A DNA stretch of 64,000 bases. Origin: Myxococcus llanfairpwllgwyngyllgogerychwyrndrobwllllantysiliogogogochensis (GTDB lineage Bacteria > Myxococcota > Myxococcia > Myxococcales > Myxococcaceae). Under the pieces are notes generated by a model. The model did not search any database, had not been told where the DNA came from, and saw only the letters and a program-made list of their open reading frames with translations. Below are positions 27,155 to 35,670 of the stretch, piece by piece. The stretch is taken from positions 1 to 64,000 of the forward strand of contig NZ_VIFM01000018.1 of NCBI RefSeq assembly GCF_006636215.1, given 5' to 3'. Within the stretch, counting starts at the first letter, position 1. Each line of letters begins with the position of its first letter. Position numbers and translations under genes: made by a program.

Positions 27155-27571
27155 TCAGCCCAGGCGCGTGAAGTAGATGGCCGCGAGCGACAGCAGGAAG
27201 TACGGCACCAGGCCGCCCGCGCCCGCGTAGTCCTTGGCCATGCGCTGACCGAAGAACAGGCCCACCAGCGACACCGCCGACACCAGCGCGCCCCAGAAGG
27301 CCAGGGTCGCGCTGCCCGTGGCGACGAGCGCCACCAGTCCGGCGGCACTGAGCGCGCCCGCGGCCAGCTCCATCAGGGTGATGACACCGAGCATCAACGG
27401 GACGACACCCCGCAGGGGGCTCTTGGCGAAGTGACCGGTGAGCCAACCCAGGTTGCCCTTCCAGTCGATGACCTTGTCGAGCCCGGACTGGAGGAACAGG
27501 ATGGCGAGGAAGGCGGAGCACAGCGCCTGGAGCAGCCACGCGGTGAACTGAGTCGATTCGAAAGCCGGCAT
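27155..27571 (-). CDS. DoxX-like membrane protein
   Basis: The 138-residue protein has four hydrophobic helices. Short polar motifs such as FLQSGLDKVIDWKGN and HFAKSPL are common in DoxX-like small membrane proteins. The function of this subgroup is not known. The ATG at 27571 begins MPAFEST directly before the first helix. It converges with the ThrE-like gene, four bases apart. Confidence 0.75.
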   Translation of the reverse strand: MPAFESTQFTAWLLQALCSAFLAILFLQSGLDKVIDWKGNLGWLTGHFAKSPLRGVVPLMLGVITLMELAAGALSAAGLVALVATGSATLAFWGALVSAVSLVGLFFGQRMAKDYAGAGGLVPYFLLSLAAIYFTRLG

Positions 27572-27691
27572 GGCGCGGCACTCTAGCCGCCTGGGGCCCG
27601 GGCCCAAGTCTTCTCCGCTGGAGACCGGGCGGGCAGCCATGGGGGCCGCTCCCCCCTTCCCTCCTGGGGAACCCGCCCTAACTTCACGGGT

Positions 27692-28870
27692 ATGGCATCC
27701 GAGCAGACCGCCCGGCGCGTCTTCACCGGTCTCATCCTGCTGTCCATCGTGCTGCTGGCGCTGGTCATCCAGCCCTTCGCCAAGGGCATCTTCCTGGCCG
27801 CGGTGCTGGCCGGAGCCCTCTACGGCATCCACAGCCGGCTGACGCGCAAGCTGCGCGGGCGCAAGAACATCTCCGCCGGACTCATCTGTACGATGGTCGT
27901 CCTCGCGCTGCTGCTGCCCCTGGGAGGGCTCACGGCCTTCGTGGTCGCCGAGGTGTCGTCAGGTGCGCAGTTCGTCACCAAGACGGTGCAGCAGGAGGGC
28001 GTGGAAGGCCTGGTGCAGAAGCTGCCGGGGCCGGTCCGCAAGGGCGTGGAGCGCCTGATGGAGCGGCTCCCCCTGGAGGAAGCGCAACTGGACGAGAAGC
28101 TCCAGGAGCAGGTGAGCAGCCAGGGCGGAACGGCCGCGCGCGCGGTGACGGGAGCGGTGGCGGCCACGGGCTCCATCGCCTTCCAGACGGTGATGATGCT
28201 CATCGCCCTCTTCTTCCTCCTCACGGACGGGCGAGAGCTGGTGCAGTGGATAGAGAGCGTGTCCCCGCTCAGACGCGGCGAGACGCTGGAAATCATGCGC
28301 GAGTTCCGCAGCGTGTCGGGCGCGGTGCTGCTGTCGTCGCTCGCCACCGCGGGCGTGCAGGCCTTCGCGGCGCTCATCGGCTTCCTGCTCGCGGGAGTGC
28401 CCGCGCCCCTGTTCTTCGCGGGCGTCGCCTTCTTCCTCGCACTCATCCCCGCCGTGGGCGCCGCCCTCGTCGTGCTGGTGGCCGCGGCGTTGATGTTCTT
28501 CAGCGGACACCCCTGGGCCGCGCTGTTCCTGGCCATCTGGGGCACGGTGGTGGTGGGCCTGGTGGACAACATCGTCAAACCACTGCTCGCCAAGCGCGGC
28601 ATGCACCAGCACGGGGCCATCGTCTTCTTCTCGCTGCTCGGCGGCCTGGCGGCGTTCGGCACGGTGGGCCTGCTGTTGGGCCCGCTCATCGTCGCCTTCT
28701 TCCTGGCCCTGGTCCGCATCCACGAGCGCGACTACGGCCGCAACCACCCAGGCCCCGACAGCCCGACGACGCCCGGCCCCAGCGATGGGCGCGGTCCAGA
28801 CGCTGCACTGTCGACGAAGACCTCGAGCCCGGAAGGCGCGCTCACGTCGACGGTCCGCGAAAGTCACTGA
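27692..28870 (+). CDS. AI-2E family transporter (PerM/YdiK-like)
   Basis: The 392-residue protein has the eight-helix PerM/AI-2E family layout: two N-terminal helices, a hydrophilic segment of about 100 residues, then GSIAFQTVMMLIALFFLLTDG, the conserved AFFLALIPAVGAALV region and VDNIVKPLLAKRG. Family members include Na+/H+ exchangers and proposed autoinducer-2 exporters; which applies is unknown. The last 50 residues are a Pro/Ser/Gly-rich tail. A hairpin follows the stop. Confidence 0.88.
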   Translation: MASEQTARRVFTGLILLSIVLLALVIQPFAKGIFLAAVLAGALYGIHSRLTRKLRGRKNISAGLICTMVVLALLLPLGGLTAFVVAEVSSGAQFVTKTVQQEGVEGLVQKLPGPVRKGVERLMERLPLEEAQLDEKLQEQVSSQGGTAARAVTGAVAATGSIAFQTVMMLIALFFLLTDGRELVQWIESVSPLRRGETLEIMREFRSVSGAVLLSSLATAGVQAFAALIGFLLAGVPAPLFFAGVAFFLALIPAVGAALVVLVAAALMFFSGHPWAALFLAIWGTVVVGLVDNIVKPLLAKRGMHQHGAIVFFSLLGGLAAFGTVGLLLGPLIVAFFLALVRIHERDYGRNHPGPDSPTTPGPSDGRGPDAALSTKTSSPEGALTSTVRESH

Positions 28871-28922
28871 GGCACCCGCGCCCCTGCCTCCCGCCTGAAG
28901 CAGGAGCCAGGAGCGCGGTGCC
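28871..28922. terminator. Imperfect hairpin between convergent genes
   Basis: GGCACCCGCGC at 28871-28881 can pair with GCGCGGTGCC ending at 28922, with further partial pairing inside. It sits between the stops of the transporter and the convergent nuclease-like gene, so a two-way terminator is likely. There is no T-run. Confidence 0.45.
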
Positions 28923-28931
28923 AGGGTTACA

Positions 28932-30644
28932 TCAGAACGACGCGCCGCTCGCGCGCCGACCCGGCGAGGTCGACAGGCTGGACAGGCTGGTGTGCAGCAC
29001 GAACGTCGCGCTCGAGCCCACGTCCGGGCTGCGGTTCGCGGAGACGCCGTCGGTGCCCGCCATGGAGGAAGACAACGTCGCCGTGTCCACCACCGTGCCG
29101 GACGCGTTCTTCACCGTCACGGTGTCACCGCTGTTCGACAGGCCCAGCGTGCCCGTGGTCGCGGCCACCGCACCCGGCGTGCCCGAGGGGATTCCCGCCG
29201 CGCCGCCGAACACCACCAGCACGCCGCCCGCGGGCACCGAGGTGCCGCTGGGGAACGTGTGCCGCACGCTGGCGGAGTCGGACACCGTCCACCCCGCCAC
29301 GCTCAGCGCCGCCGTGCCCGTGTTCACCAGCTCCACGAACTCGCCATTCACATCGGAGCCGGCCTCGTTCACCAGCACCTCGTTGATGATGAGGGTGCCC
29401 GTGCCGCCACCGCCGCCCGTGGTAATCGAGAACGTCGCATTGCTGGTATCCGTGATGCTGGCGTCGGACGTGTCCGTCACGCGCACCCGCGCGGTGGTGC
29501 TCGCGGTGGCCGGCAGCGTCCACGACAGGCTCCCCGCCGAGGCGGGCGTGCTCGACGACAGCGTCGTCCAGGTGCTGCCGTTCAGCGTGTACTCCACCCG
29601 CACGTTCGTCACGTTCGACGACGTCCACGCAATCGTCCGCGCGCTGCTCGTCGTCCAGCTCTCACCACCGTTGGGCGACGTCACCGTCACGCTGGACGCC
29701 ACCGCGTCCCCGGGAACGAGGAAGTCCTTGATGATGCCCATGTGCTGCATGCCGGTCGCGCCGCTGTCGCCCGCGAGCGCGGGGGACAGGTCGCCGATGG
29801 GCGAGTATACCCGCGTGTCCACGACGAGGCCGTTGGCGAACGAGCTGCTCCCGATGACGACCGACGTCTGGTACTGCCGCAAATCACTGTCCACCAGCAC
29901 GTGGTCATAGGGGCTGTTGCGGCCCGCGTTCGTGTTGGTGTTGCCATTGCGGTCCGCCGGGTAGGGGCTGGCCGTGGAGACCACCTGCGAGAAGGTGCTG
30001 AAGCTCGCCTCGGAGCGGCTGCTGGTGTTGAAGTCGCCGCCGATGACCAGGTAGTCCCCCGTGGGGATGTTGGCCTGGATGCGGCTGACCAGGCTGGCCG
30101 CCTCCGTGTTGCGCGTGCTGGCGTTCGACGTCAGCAGGTGCACGCTCACCGCCCACAAGTCCCTGGGCCCCGGGATGTCGATGCGCGCCCAGGCGAAGTC
30201 GCGGTTGGTGACCTGCGGGTCATCCCACTCGCCCGAGGCGATGATGGGGTAGCGGCTGATGATGCCGTTGGGAATCTGCGCGCCGGCCTCGCGGTAGTAC
30301 GAGAAGCCCGCGCCGAACGCCGTGTTCACGAAGCTCCGGATGTCCGCGGCGGAGTCCGTCAGGTAGTTGAACTCCTGAATCATCACGATGTCGGCGTCCG
30401 TGCCCTGGAAGATGCGGATGCCGTGGCCCGGGTCATAGTCCTGCCCGTTGCCACTGGAGATGTTCGCCGCCATGAGCCGGATGCGCACGTTGGCCAGCGA
30501 GTCCTGGCGCTCACCGAGCGAGGACTCCCCGGTGGTGGGCTCCACGCCCTCGCCACCGCAAGCTGCGAGTCCCAGGAAGAGCGCCACGAGCCATTGGCGC
30601 CACGACGACAGCACACGCGTTGGTACGGCGAGGTTGTTTCGCAC
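28932..30644 (-). CDS. Lipoprotein with endonuclease/exonuclease/phosphatase, Ig-like and lamin-tail domains
   Basis: The 570-residue protein starts at a GTG (30644) giving a lipoprotein signal with lipobox LGLAAC. Residues about 50-310 have the endonuclease/exonuclease/phosphatase fold: LMAANISS, IQEFNYL, SVHLLTSNAS, VIGGDFNTS and YDHVLVDSD. Then comes a beta-sandwich segment of about 100 residues, a poly-Gly linker and a lamin-tail domain (LIINEVLVNEAG, then GEFVELVNTG). It is a surface or periplasmic nuclease or phosphodiesterase anchored to a membrane. Lamin-tail domains often accompany secreted nucleases, where they may aid binding to surfaces or DNA (inference). Confidence 0.85.
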   Translation of the reverse strand: MRNNLAVPTRVLSSWRQWLVALFLGLAACGGEGVEPTTGESSLGERQDSLANVRIRLMAANISSGNGQDYDPGHGIRIFQGTDADIVMIQEFNYLTDSAADIRSFVNTAFGAGFSYYREAGAQIPNGIISRYPIIASGEWDDPQVTNRDFAWARIDIPGPRDLWAVSVHLLTSNASTRNTEAASLVSRIQANIPTGDYLVIGGDFNTSSRSEASFSTFSQVVSTASPYPADRNGNTNTNAGRNSPYDHVLVDSDLRQYQTSVVIGSSSFANGLVVDTRVYSPIGDLSPALAGDSGATGMQHMGIIKDFLVPGDAVASSVTVTSPNGGESWTTSSARTIAWTSSNVTNVRVEYTLNGSTWTTLSSSTPASAGSLSWTLPATASTTARVRVTDTSDASITDTSNATFSITTGGGGGTGTLIINEVLVNEAGSDVNGEFVELVNTGTAALSVAGWTVSDSASVRHTFPSGTSVPAGGVLVVFGGAAGIPSGTPGAVAATTGTLGLSNSGDTVTVKNASGTVVDTATLSSSMAGTDGVSANRSPDVGSSATFVLHTSLSSLSTSPGRRASGASF

Positions 30645-30803
30645 GAAGTCCGGTCCTGCTCCCAGACGGGAGCTGTTGAGGTCGGCAACGACTGCTGAAC
30701 GGGTGGTCCAGGCAATCCGCACCCAAATCCACAGCCTCAACTTATCCGGATGTCGCGCAAGGAAGGCGCGTGAAACACGATTGAAACATGACGCGGCATC
30801 GCC

Positions 30804-31274
30804 CTACAGGGATGCGGCAGTGGACAGGGCGACGAACACGTAGCGCAGGCCCTTGCCCAGCGTGACGAACACGACGAAAGGCAGGGGCTTCACGCCCACC
30901 ACGCCTCCGGCGATGACGAACGCGTCACCGATGATGGGGACCCACGACATCACCAACGCGGGCGCGCCCCAGGTGCGAAGCCGCGCTTCGACCTTCTGCA
31001 TGCGCGGGCCCTCGCTGGCGCGCCGCCGTGCATACCAGCGACCCAGCGGACCGCCTCCGCCGCGCGCCACCCACAGACCCAGCACGTAGAGCGACAGCGC
31101 GCCCAGCACGTTGCCCACGGTCGCCACGGCCGTGGCCAGCATCGGCGGCGTGCCGCCATAGATGAGCGCGGCGAGCAGCGCCTCGGACGGCACCGGCACC
31201 ACGGAACCCGCCAGCATCGCGACGAGGAAGAGACCTGGGAGCCCCCAGGTGGAGAGAATGGCTGCGTCGGGCAT
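30804..31274 (-). CDS. YqaA/DedA-like small membrane protein
   Basis: The 156-residue protein has hydrophobic segments, the VVPVPSEALLAALIYGG re-entrant-loop-like sequence and SWVPIIGDAFVIAGGVVG, both characteristic of the SNARE-associated/DedA superfamily, YqaA branch. DedA proteins are linked to lipid flipping and membrane homeostasis. The ATG at 31274 is right before the first helix; earlier in-frame codons lie in a noncoding-looking leader. Confidence 0.85.
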   Translation of the reverse strand: MPDAAILSTWGLPGLFLVAMLAGSVVPVPSEALLAALIYGGTPPMLATAVATVGNVLGALSLYVLGLWVARGGGGPLGRWYARRRASEGPRMQKVEARLRTWGAPALVMSWVPIIGDAFVIAGGVVGVKPLPFVVFVTLGKGLRYVFVALSTAASL

Positions 31275-31545
31275 GGTGGTGGGTGCGAGCGGCCCCAGCA
31301 GTGTGCCACGCGCCTGGAAGCGGACGCGCGAAAACCTCGAAGCCGCCTGCTCCCACCTCGCGTGCGAGCGCTCGATGCACCACGAGGCTCGCGGCCCCCC
31401 CGCATGAACTGCGCGGGCATGCCGCGGTGCGCAGACCTTGCGCGCGACGAGCGCCCACGCCACGCATGCCGAGGGGACACGGGCCGCGGCGCACCCCTTG
31501 CTATGGGCCGGGGGACCTCACTCCACCGCGAAGGACCTCCGCGTC
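31275..31545. other. Divergent intergenic region
   Basis: These 271 bases separate the YqaA-like gene from the ODP-kinase operon. I see no supported gene, repeat or clear promoter box; AAGGA precedes the start at 31546. Confidence 0.4.
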
Positions 31546-32697
31546 ATGAGCAGCAGCGACCTCCCCGCCCCGGGCCTGAGCAACGACCTCCGCATCGTTC
31601 CCGTGGAGATTGCCCCCGAGACGTTCTGGGTGGGCAAGCGAGAGCCCGGGAACATCTTCTACGCCAACCCCTACCTCCGACGGTTCCGAGGCACGGACAC
31701 GAAGACGCAGCGGGCGTCGGAGTTCAACCTCCTCATCGACCCGGGCTCCAGCAGCGACTTCTCCACCATCCACACCAAGGTGACGTCGCTCATCGGTGGC
31801 ATGGAGCGGCTGTCGGCCCTGTTCATCAACCACCAGGACCCGGACGTGGGCTCGTCCGCGAGCATCATCTCCGCGCGGTATGCGCCTCGTGCGGGCCTCT
31901 TGTGCTCGGAGGACACCTGGCGGCTCATCGTCCACCAGAACCTGCCGCGCAACCGCTTCATCCCCACGGAGAAGTTCGCGCAGGGACTGAGCGTGCCCAC
32001 CGGGCACAAGCTGTTGCCGGTGCCCTCGCCCTTCTGCCACTTCCGGGGCGCGGTGATGCTCTATGACCCGCAGACGCGGGTGCTCTTCACGGGTGACTTG
32101 TTCGGCGGCCTCACCGACGCCAACGCGAAGGGCCTGTGGGCGGACGAGTCCGACTGGTCGGGCATCCGCGCGTTCCATCAAATCTACATGCCGGTGAACG
32201 CCGCCCTGGCCCGCGTGGTGGCCACCATCCGCAAGCTCACGCCGGCGGTGGAGATCATCGCGCCGCAGCACGGCCGCGTCATCCGAGGCCCGCTGGTGCA
32301 GCAGTTCCTGGAGCGCATGGAGAAGCTCCAGGTGGGGCTGGACATCATGGACGAGGCGCAGGACCGCACGCATCTCCAGGCGTGGAACTCGGTGGTGGAC
32401 CGGGTGCTGGCGCTGGCGCGGGGCTACCTGGGCGACTCGGTGGACGTGAAGCTCGGGGCCAGCGAGGACCTGTCGGACACGTCGACGTTCGACGGGAATC
32501 GACTGGTCGTGAACCGGCTGGGCAAGTGGACCGTGGAGCACGTGGTGGACGTGTTGTGCAAAGGCGAGCCGCCAGAAATCGCGGGGCCCATCATGGTGGA
32601 GGCCACCAGCGCCGCCGCCGAGTACAACCTGCCCACGCCACACCTGGACATCGAAGGCGCGGGAGCGCCGTCGCACATCTCGCTGTTGGACCCCTGA
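31546..32697 (+). CDS. MBL-fold di-iron oxygen-binding protein (ODP/FprA-like)
   Basis: The 383-residue protein has the metallo-beta-lactamase fold of the flavodiiron/ODP group without a flavodoxin domain. Metal-ligand positions are NHQDPDVGSS (H and D ligands, with Asp-Pro-Asp in place of the usual Glu-x-Asp), PFCHFRGA, FTGDLFGG and APQHGRVI. The NHQDPD form is that of ODP proteins, which bind O2 at a di-iron site and act as oxygen sensors rather than reductases in some bacteria. The C-terminal 100 residues are not recognised. The Hanks-kinase gene follows 39 bases later on the same strand. Confidence 0.82.
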   Translation: MSSSDLPAPGLSNDLRIVPVEIAPETFWVGKREPGNIFYANPYLRRFRGTDTKTQRASEFNLLIDPGSSSDFSTIHTKVTSLIGGMERLSALFINHQDPDVGSSASIISARYAPRAGLLCSEDTWRLIVHQNLPRNRFIPTEKFAQGLSVPTGHKLLPVPSPFCHFRGAVMLYDPQTRVLFTGDLFGGLTDANAKGLWADESDWSGIRAFHQIYMPVNAALARVVATIRKLTPAVEIIAPQHGRVIRGPLVQQFLERMEKLQVGLDIMDEAQDRTHLQAWNSVVDRVLALARGYLGDSVDVKLGASEDLSDTSTFDGNRLVVNRLGKWTVEHVVDVLCKGEPPEIAGPIMVEATSAAAEYNLPTPHLDIEGAGAPSHISLLDP

Positions 32698-32736
32698 GCC
32701 AAGAGCACGGGGCCAACGGACACCGAGGGAGGCGCG

Positions 32737-33798
32737 GTGGGCTCGACGGAAGAAGACTCCGGAGGCGTGGTGTACCTCGGAGGGATGTCCCTGGAACCCG
32801 CGGCGGTGGTGGCGCGGACACCGACTCCCGCGCCCGTGACGCCCCCGCCTCCCGTGTCGCTGGCGGAGACGCTGCGCGCGGTGACGCCCATGTCACCGCA
32901 CGGGACGTGGCTGCAAGGCATCCCCACGCCCGCGCCTGCTCCGGCCGCGACGGTGCGCGGACTGGTGCCAGGACAGCTCGTGGGCGAGCGCTACCGGGTG
33001 GAGCGCTGGCTCGGCGCCGGAGGCAGCTCCACGGTGTACGAGGCGGAGGACCTGCGCCAGGGCCAGCGGGTGGCGCTCAAGGTGCTTGCGACACCGCATG
33101 CGGAGCCGTCGACGGTGGCGCGCTTCCGTCAGGAGGTGGAGCACGCGCGGGCGCTGGAGCACGTGAACATCCTGCGCGTCTTCGACGTGGGCCTGGATGG
33201 AGACCGGCACTTCCTCACCGTGGAGCTCCTCGACGGCATGGACCTGCGCCAGCGGATGCTGGAGCGACGGCCCACGCTCGCGGAGACGTTGCGCTGGCTC
33301 ACGCACGCGGCCGTCGCGCTGGAGCACGCGCATGGCCGGGGGGTGCTGCACCGGGACGTGAAGCCCGCCAACCTCTTCATCACCCGTGCGGGCGTGCTGA
33401 AGCTGATGGACTTCGGCCTCGCCAAGAGCACCCATGTGGTGGGGACGACGGCGCAGGGCACGGTGCTCGGAACACCGGAGTACATGGCGCCCGAGCAGGT
33501 GATGGGCAGTCCTCCGCTGTCGCCCACCACGGACCTGTACGCGCTGGGCGTGGTGGCCTACGAGCTGTGCACGGGACAGCTCCCCTTCCGTCACACCGAG
33601 CCCGTGCCGTTGATGTTCCTGCACGTGCAACAGGCCCCGGTGCCGCCGACCACGTTGCGCCCGAGCCTGCCCGGCCCGTTCGAGCGCGTGGTGCTGAAGC
33701 TCCTGGAGAAGCGGCCCGAGGACCGCTACGCCAGCGCGGGTGAGCTGCGCTCCGCGCTGGCGAAGCTGTGGCCCTGGGCGCTCAAGGAGTCGGCTTGA
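32737..33798 (+). CDS. Hanks-type serine/threonine protein kinase
   Basis: The 353-residue protein starts with GTG after GAGGGA. An N-terminal Pro-rich region of about 75 residues is followed by a full kinase domain: Gly loop LGAGGSSTVYEA near 92, the lysine in VALKVL, HRDVKPAN near 205, DFGLAKS near 225 and APEQV near 250. The Arg before the catalytic Asp marks the RD class. There is no transmembrane helix or extracellular sensor, so input must come from a partner; the upstream ODP-type protein is the obvious candidate (inference). Its 3' end overlaps the convergent gene by 17 bases. Confidence 0.92.
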   Translation: MGSTEEDSGGVVYLGGMSLEPAAVVARTPTPAPVTPPPPVSLAETLRAVTPMSPHGTWLQGIPTPAPAPAATVRGLVPGQLVGERYRVERWLGAGGSSTVYEAEDLRQGQRVALKVLATPHAEPSTVARFRQEVEHARALEHVNILRVFDVGLDGDRHFLTVELLDGMDLRQRMLERRPTLAETLRWLTHAAVALEHAHGRGVLHRDVKPANLFITRAGVLKLMDFGLAKSTHVVGTTAQGTVLGTPEYMAPEQVMGSPPLSPTTDLYALGVVAYELCTGQLPFRHTEPVPLMFLHVQQAPVPPTTLRPSLPGPFERVVLKLLEKRPEDRYASAGELRSALAKLWPWALKESA

Positions 33799-34456
33799 GC
33801 GCGACGGTGACGAGTCGCAGTCCCAACTGGGGCCAGCGGGACGTGCGCGGGGTGAGGTCCGGTTGCTGGCACAGCGTGAGGACGCGGCCTCCGCCAGGGT
33901 GGAAGAAGTAGAGCGAGCGCGCGGCCTTGAACTCGCCGGGGAGCGCGGCATCCCGCTCGGGCCAGACGCGGCGGGTCGCCCACCAGGACTGAACCACGGG
34001 CCGATCGCGCAGGTGGTAGTGGACCTCCACCACCACCGCGCTCACCTCCTCCGAGCCCCACTCCAGCATGAGGCTTGAACCCGGGATGCGTCGCTCGTCG
34101 AGCAGGTGCAGGGGGCGAGGCCCCGCGTAGGCGGTGGCGTCCACCTTGGCGCCACGCAACGAGCCGAGGAAGTCCAGCTCCAGGCGCGTCGTGCCGGGCT
34201 GCACCTGGAAGCGGAAGGCCATGCGGCCCGTGCCCACGTGCTGGCCGCCGAAGTACGTCCCCACGTTGGCCACCCGGACGAGGACGGGCTCGCCCGAGCG
34301 GAACTGGTCCACGTCCGCCGGCGCGGCCAGTTGGGGCGCGGACGCAGGAAGCTCCACGCGCTTCCAGCCCGGAGTCGGGTCCTCATGCGACCAGCACGCC
34401 ACGGGCGCCGCCTGCGTCAGCCACAGCGCGCCCATCCAGGAGAGCAGGGGCCCCAT
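33782..34456 (-). CDS. Exported protein of unknown function
   Basis: The 224-residue protein has a signal peptide (hydrophobic 5-20, then APVACWS). The rest looks like beta-rich domains with ARRIPGSS-type turns and no known catalytic motif. It lies one base after the eight-helix membrane protein gene on the same strand and overlaps the kinase gene at its 3' end. I do not recognise the family. Confidence 0.65.
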   Translation of the reverse strand: MGPLLSWMGALWLTQAAPVACWSHEDPTPGWKRVELPASAPQLAAPADVDQFRSGEPVLVRVANVGTYFGGQHVGTGRMAFRFQVQPGTTRLELDFLGSLRGAKVDATAYAGPRPLHLLDERRIPGSSLMLEWGSEEVSAVVVEVHYHLRDRPVVQSWWATRRVWPERDAALPGEFKAARSLYFFHPGGGRVLTLCQQPDLTPRTSRWPQLGLRLVTVALKPTP

Positions 34457-34457
34457 G

Positions 34458-35165
34458 TCACGAACTCCGGGGAGTGGCCGGGGTCGACCGCGCCGAGAGC
34501 CACGCGGTGCCGAGCATCAGCGCACCGGCCGCGGCGAGCCCCGCCACGCGCAGGGAGCCGTCGAGGTGGGCGGTGTCATAGAGGAGCGTCTTGCCCACGG
34601 AGATGGCGACGAAGCAGAAGCCCGCGTCGCGAATCACGGGAGCGCCCCGCTTGCGGCCCAGGAACACGAGCACCACGCCGATGACGAGCCAGCCCAGCGT
34701 GAGCACGAGCCGACGCGCGATGTGGTCCTCCGCGACGCCCAGGGTGAGGAAGTGGAAGTAGAAGGTCCACGACGTGGCGATGGTCGCGGCGGTGAGGCCG
34801 AACCAGACGAGCACGTCACGGATTCGCTCCAGTTGCGTGTCACCGCGACGCAGCGAGCGCGGCAACATGATGACGGACGCGATGAACGTCAGCGCGAGTC
34901 CCACGAGCAACAAGGGTTGCTTCGTCGCCGCGTACCACAGGCCTCCTGTCACGGAGGTGGCGAGCACTGCGATGGGGAAGATCAGCAGTCCTCCGCGAGG
35001 AACCGCCAGGAAGCCCAGGGCCAGCGTCGCGACCGCCGCCAGAATGAGGAGCGCCTCCACGGGCATGTGGAGGTCCCGCCAGAGGAACACCGCGGCCAGG
35101 GCCAGCAATGCGCCGCCGAGCCCACCCAATACCTTCACGTCCCACTTCGCCATCATCTCCGTCAT
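34458..35165 (-). CDS. Polytopic membrane protein of unknown function
   Basis: The 235-residue protein has about eight hydrophobic helices with short loops and no obvious transport motif. GGAGG stands just upstream of the ATG at 35165, and the downstream exported protein starts one base after its stop, so the two form an operon. It might be a DUF2339-like fragment type, but this is only a resemblance in hydropathy. Confidence 0.7.
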   Translation of the reverse strand: MTEMMAKWDVKVLGGLGGALLALAAVFLWRDLHMPVEALLILAAVATLALGFLAVPRGGLLIFPIAVLATSVTGGLWYAATKQPLLLVGLALTFIASVIMLPRSLRRGDTQLERIRDVLVWFGLTAATIATSWTFYFHFLTLGVAEDHIARRLVLTLGWLVIGVVLVFLGRKRGAPVIRDAGFCFVAISVGKTLLYDTAHLDGSLRVAGLAAAGALMLGTAWLSARSTPATPRSS

Positions 35166-35376
35166 CGCCAATCCTCCACCGCCAACCCGTGGCGTGTGGG
35201 GAGGCTCCGATTGCATCGGACCTGCCAACCGCTGACGCACGGCATCACGCACGTTTGCGCGGTGGGGCGGGCTCACGGTGTGCAGCGCGCGGCACACCGT
35301 GGGGAGGCCGCTGCACAGCGCGCACGAGCGCTACCGGCTCACGGCTCTTTCCCTGAACTGAGTCTGCCCCAGTTCG
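35166..35376. other. Divergent spacer with a perfect inverted repeat
   Basis: This region divides the membrane-protein operon from the toxin locus. It holds one perfect inverted repeat (35274-35301) and a shorter one, GAACTG/CAGTTC, at 35355-35375. No gene is supported. Confidence 0.5.
35274..35301. repeat. Perfect 10-bp inverted repeat
   Basis: CACGGTGTGC at 35274-35283 and GCACACCGTG at 35292-35301 are exact reverse complements separated by eight bases. It may be an operator or a transcription stop; no T-run follows. Confidence 0.6.
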
Positions 35377-35505
35377 GTGGCCCTCTTGCGCTTCGGTTTC
35401 ATGGTTGTTGGACCCACCACGTCGTTCAAGTCCAGACGGGCTGGCAGTACCTTGAGTCTGCCTTTGCGCGAACCCCTCTCGCGCGGCGCTCGGAGATTCC
35501 TGCCC

Positions 35506-35670
35506 ATGCCCCATCCCTCTGGGAGCGTTGTCCTATTCACGAATGGCGAGACCTCCTGCGAATTCTTCCAAGACTTGGGGAGGGACACGCTGCTGTTGCC
35601 CGCGCTGAAGGTCCCGTTGCGACCGGGGGCCTTCGCCTCGATGGGCCTGCGGGTGGACGATGCGCGTTGA
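35506..35670 (+). CDS. Possible short ORF overlapping the toxin start
   Basis: From the ATG at 35506 a 54-codon frame runs to a TGA that lies 11 bases inside the toxin gene. Codon third positions are mostly G or C in its second half, as in real genes here. A GTG at 35377 would lengthen it to 97 residues, but that part looks non-coding. No family is recognised. It could be a small coupling peptide or a remnant of an upstream gene in the toxin cassette; it could equally be chance. Confidence 0.3.
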   Translation: MPHPSGSVVLFTNGETSCEFFQDLGRDTLLLPALKVPLRPGAFASMGLRVDDAR

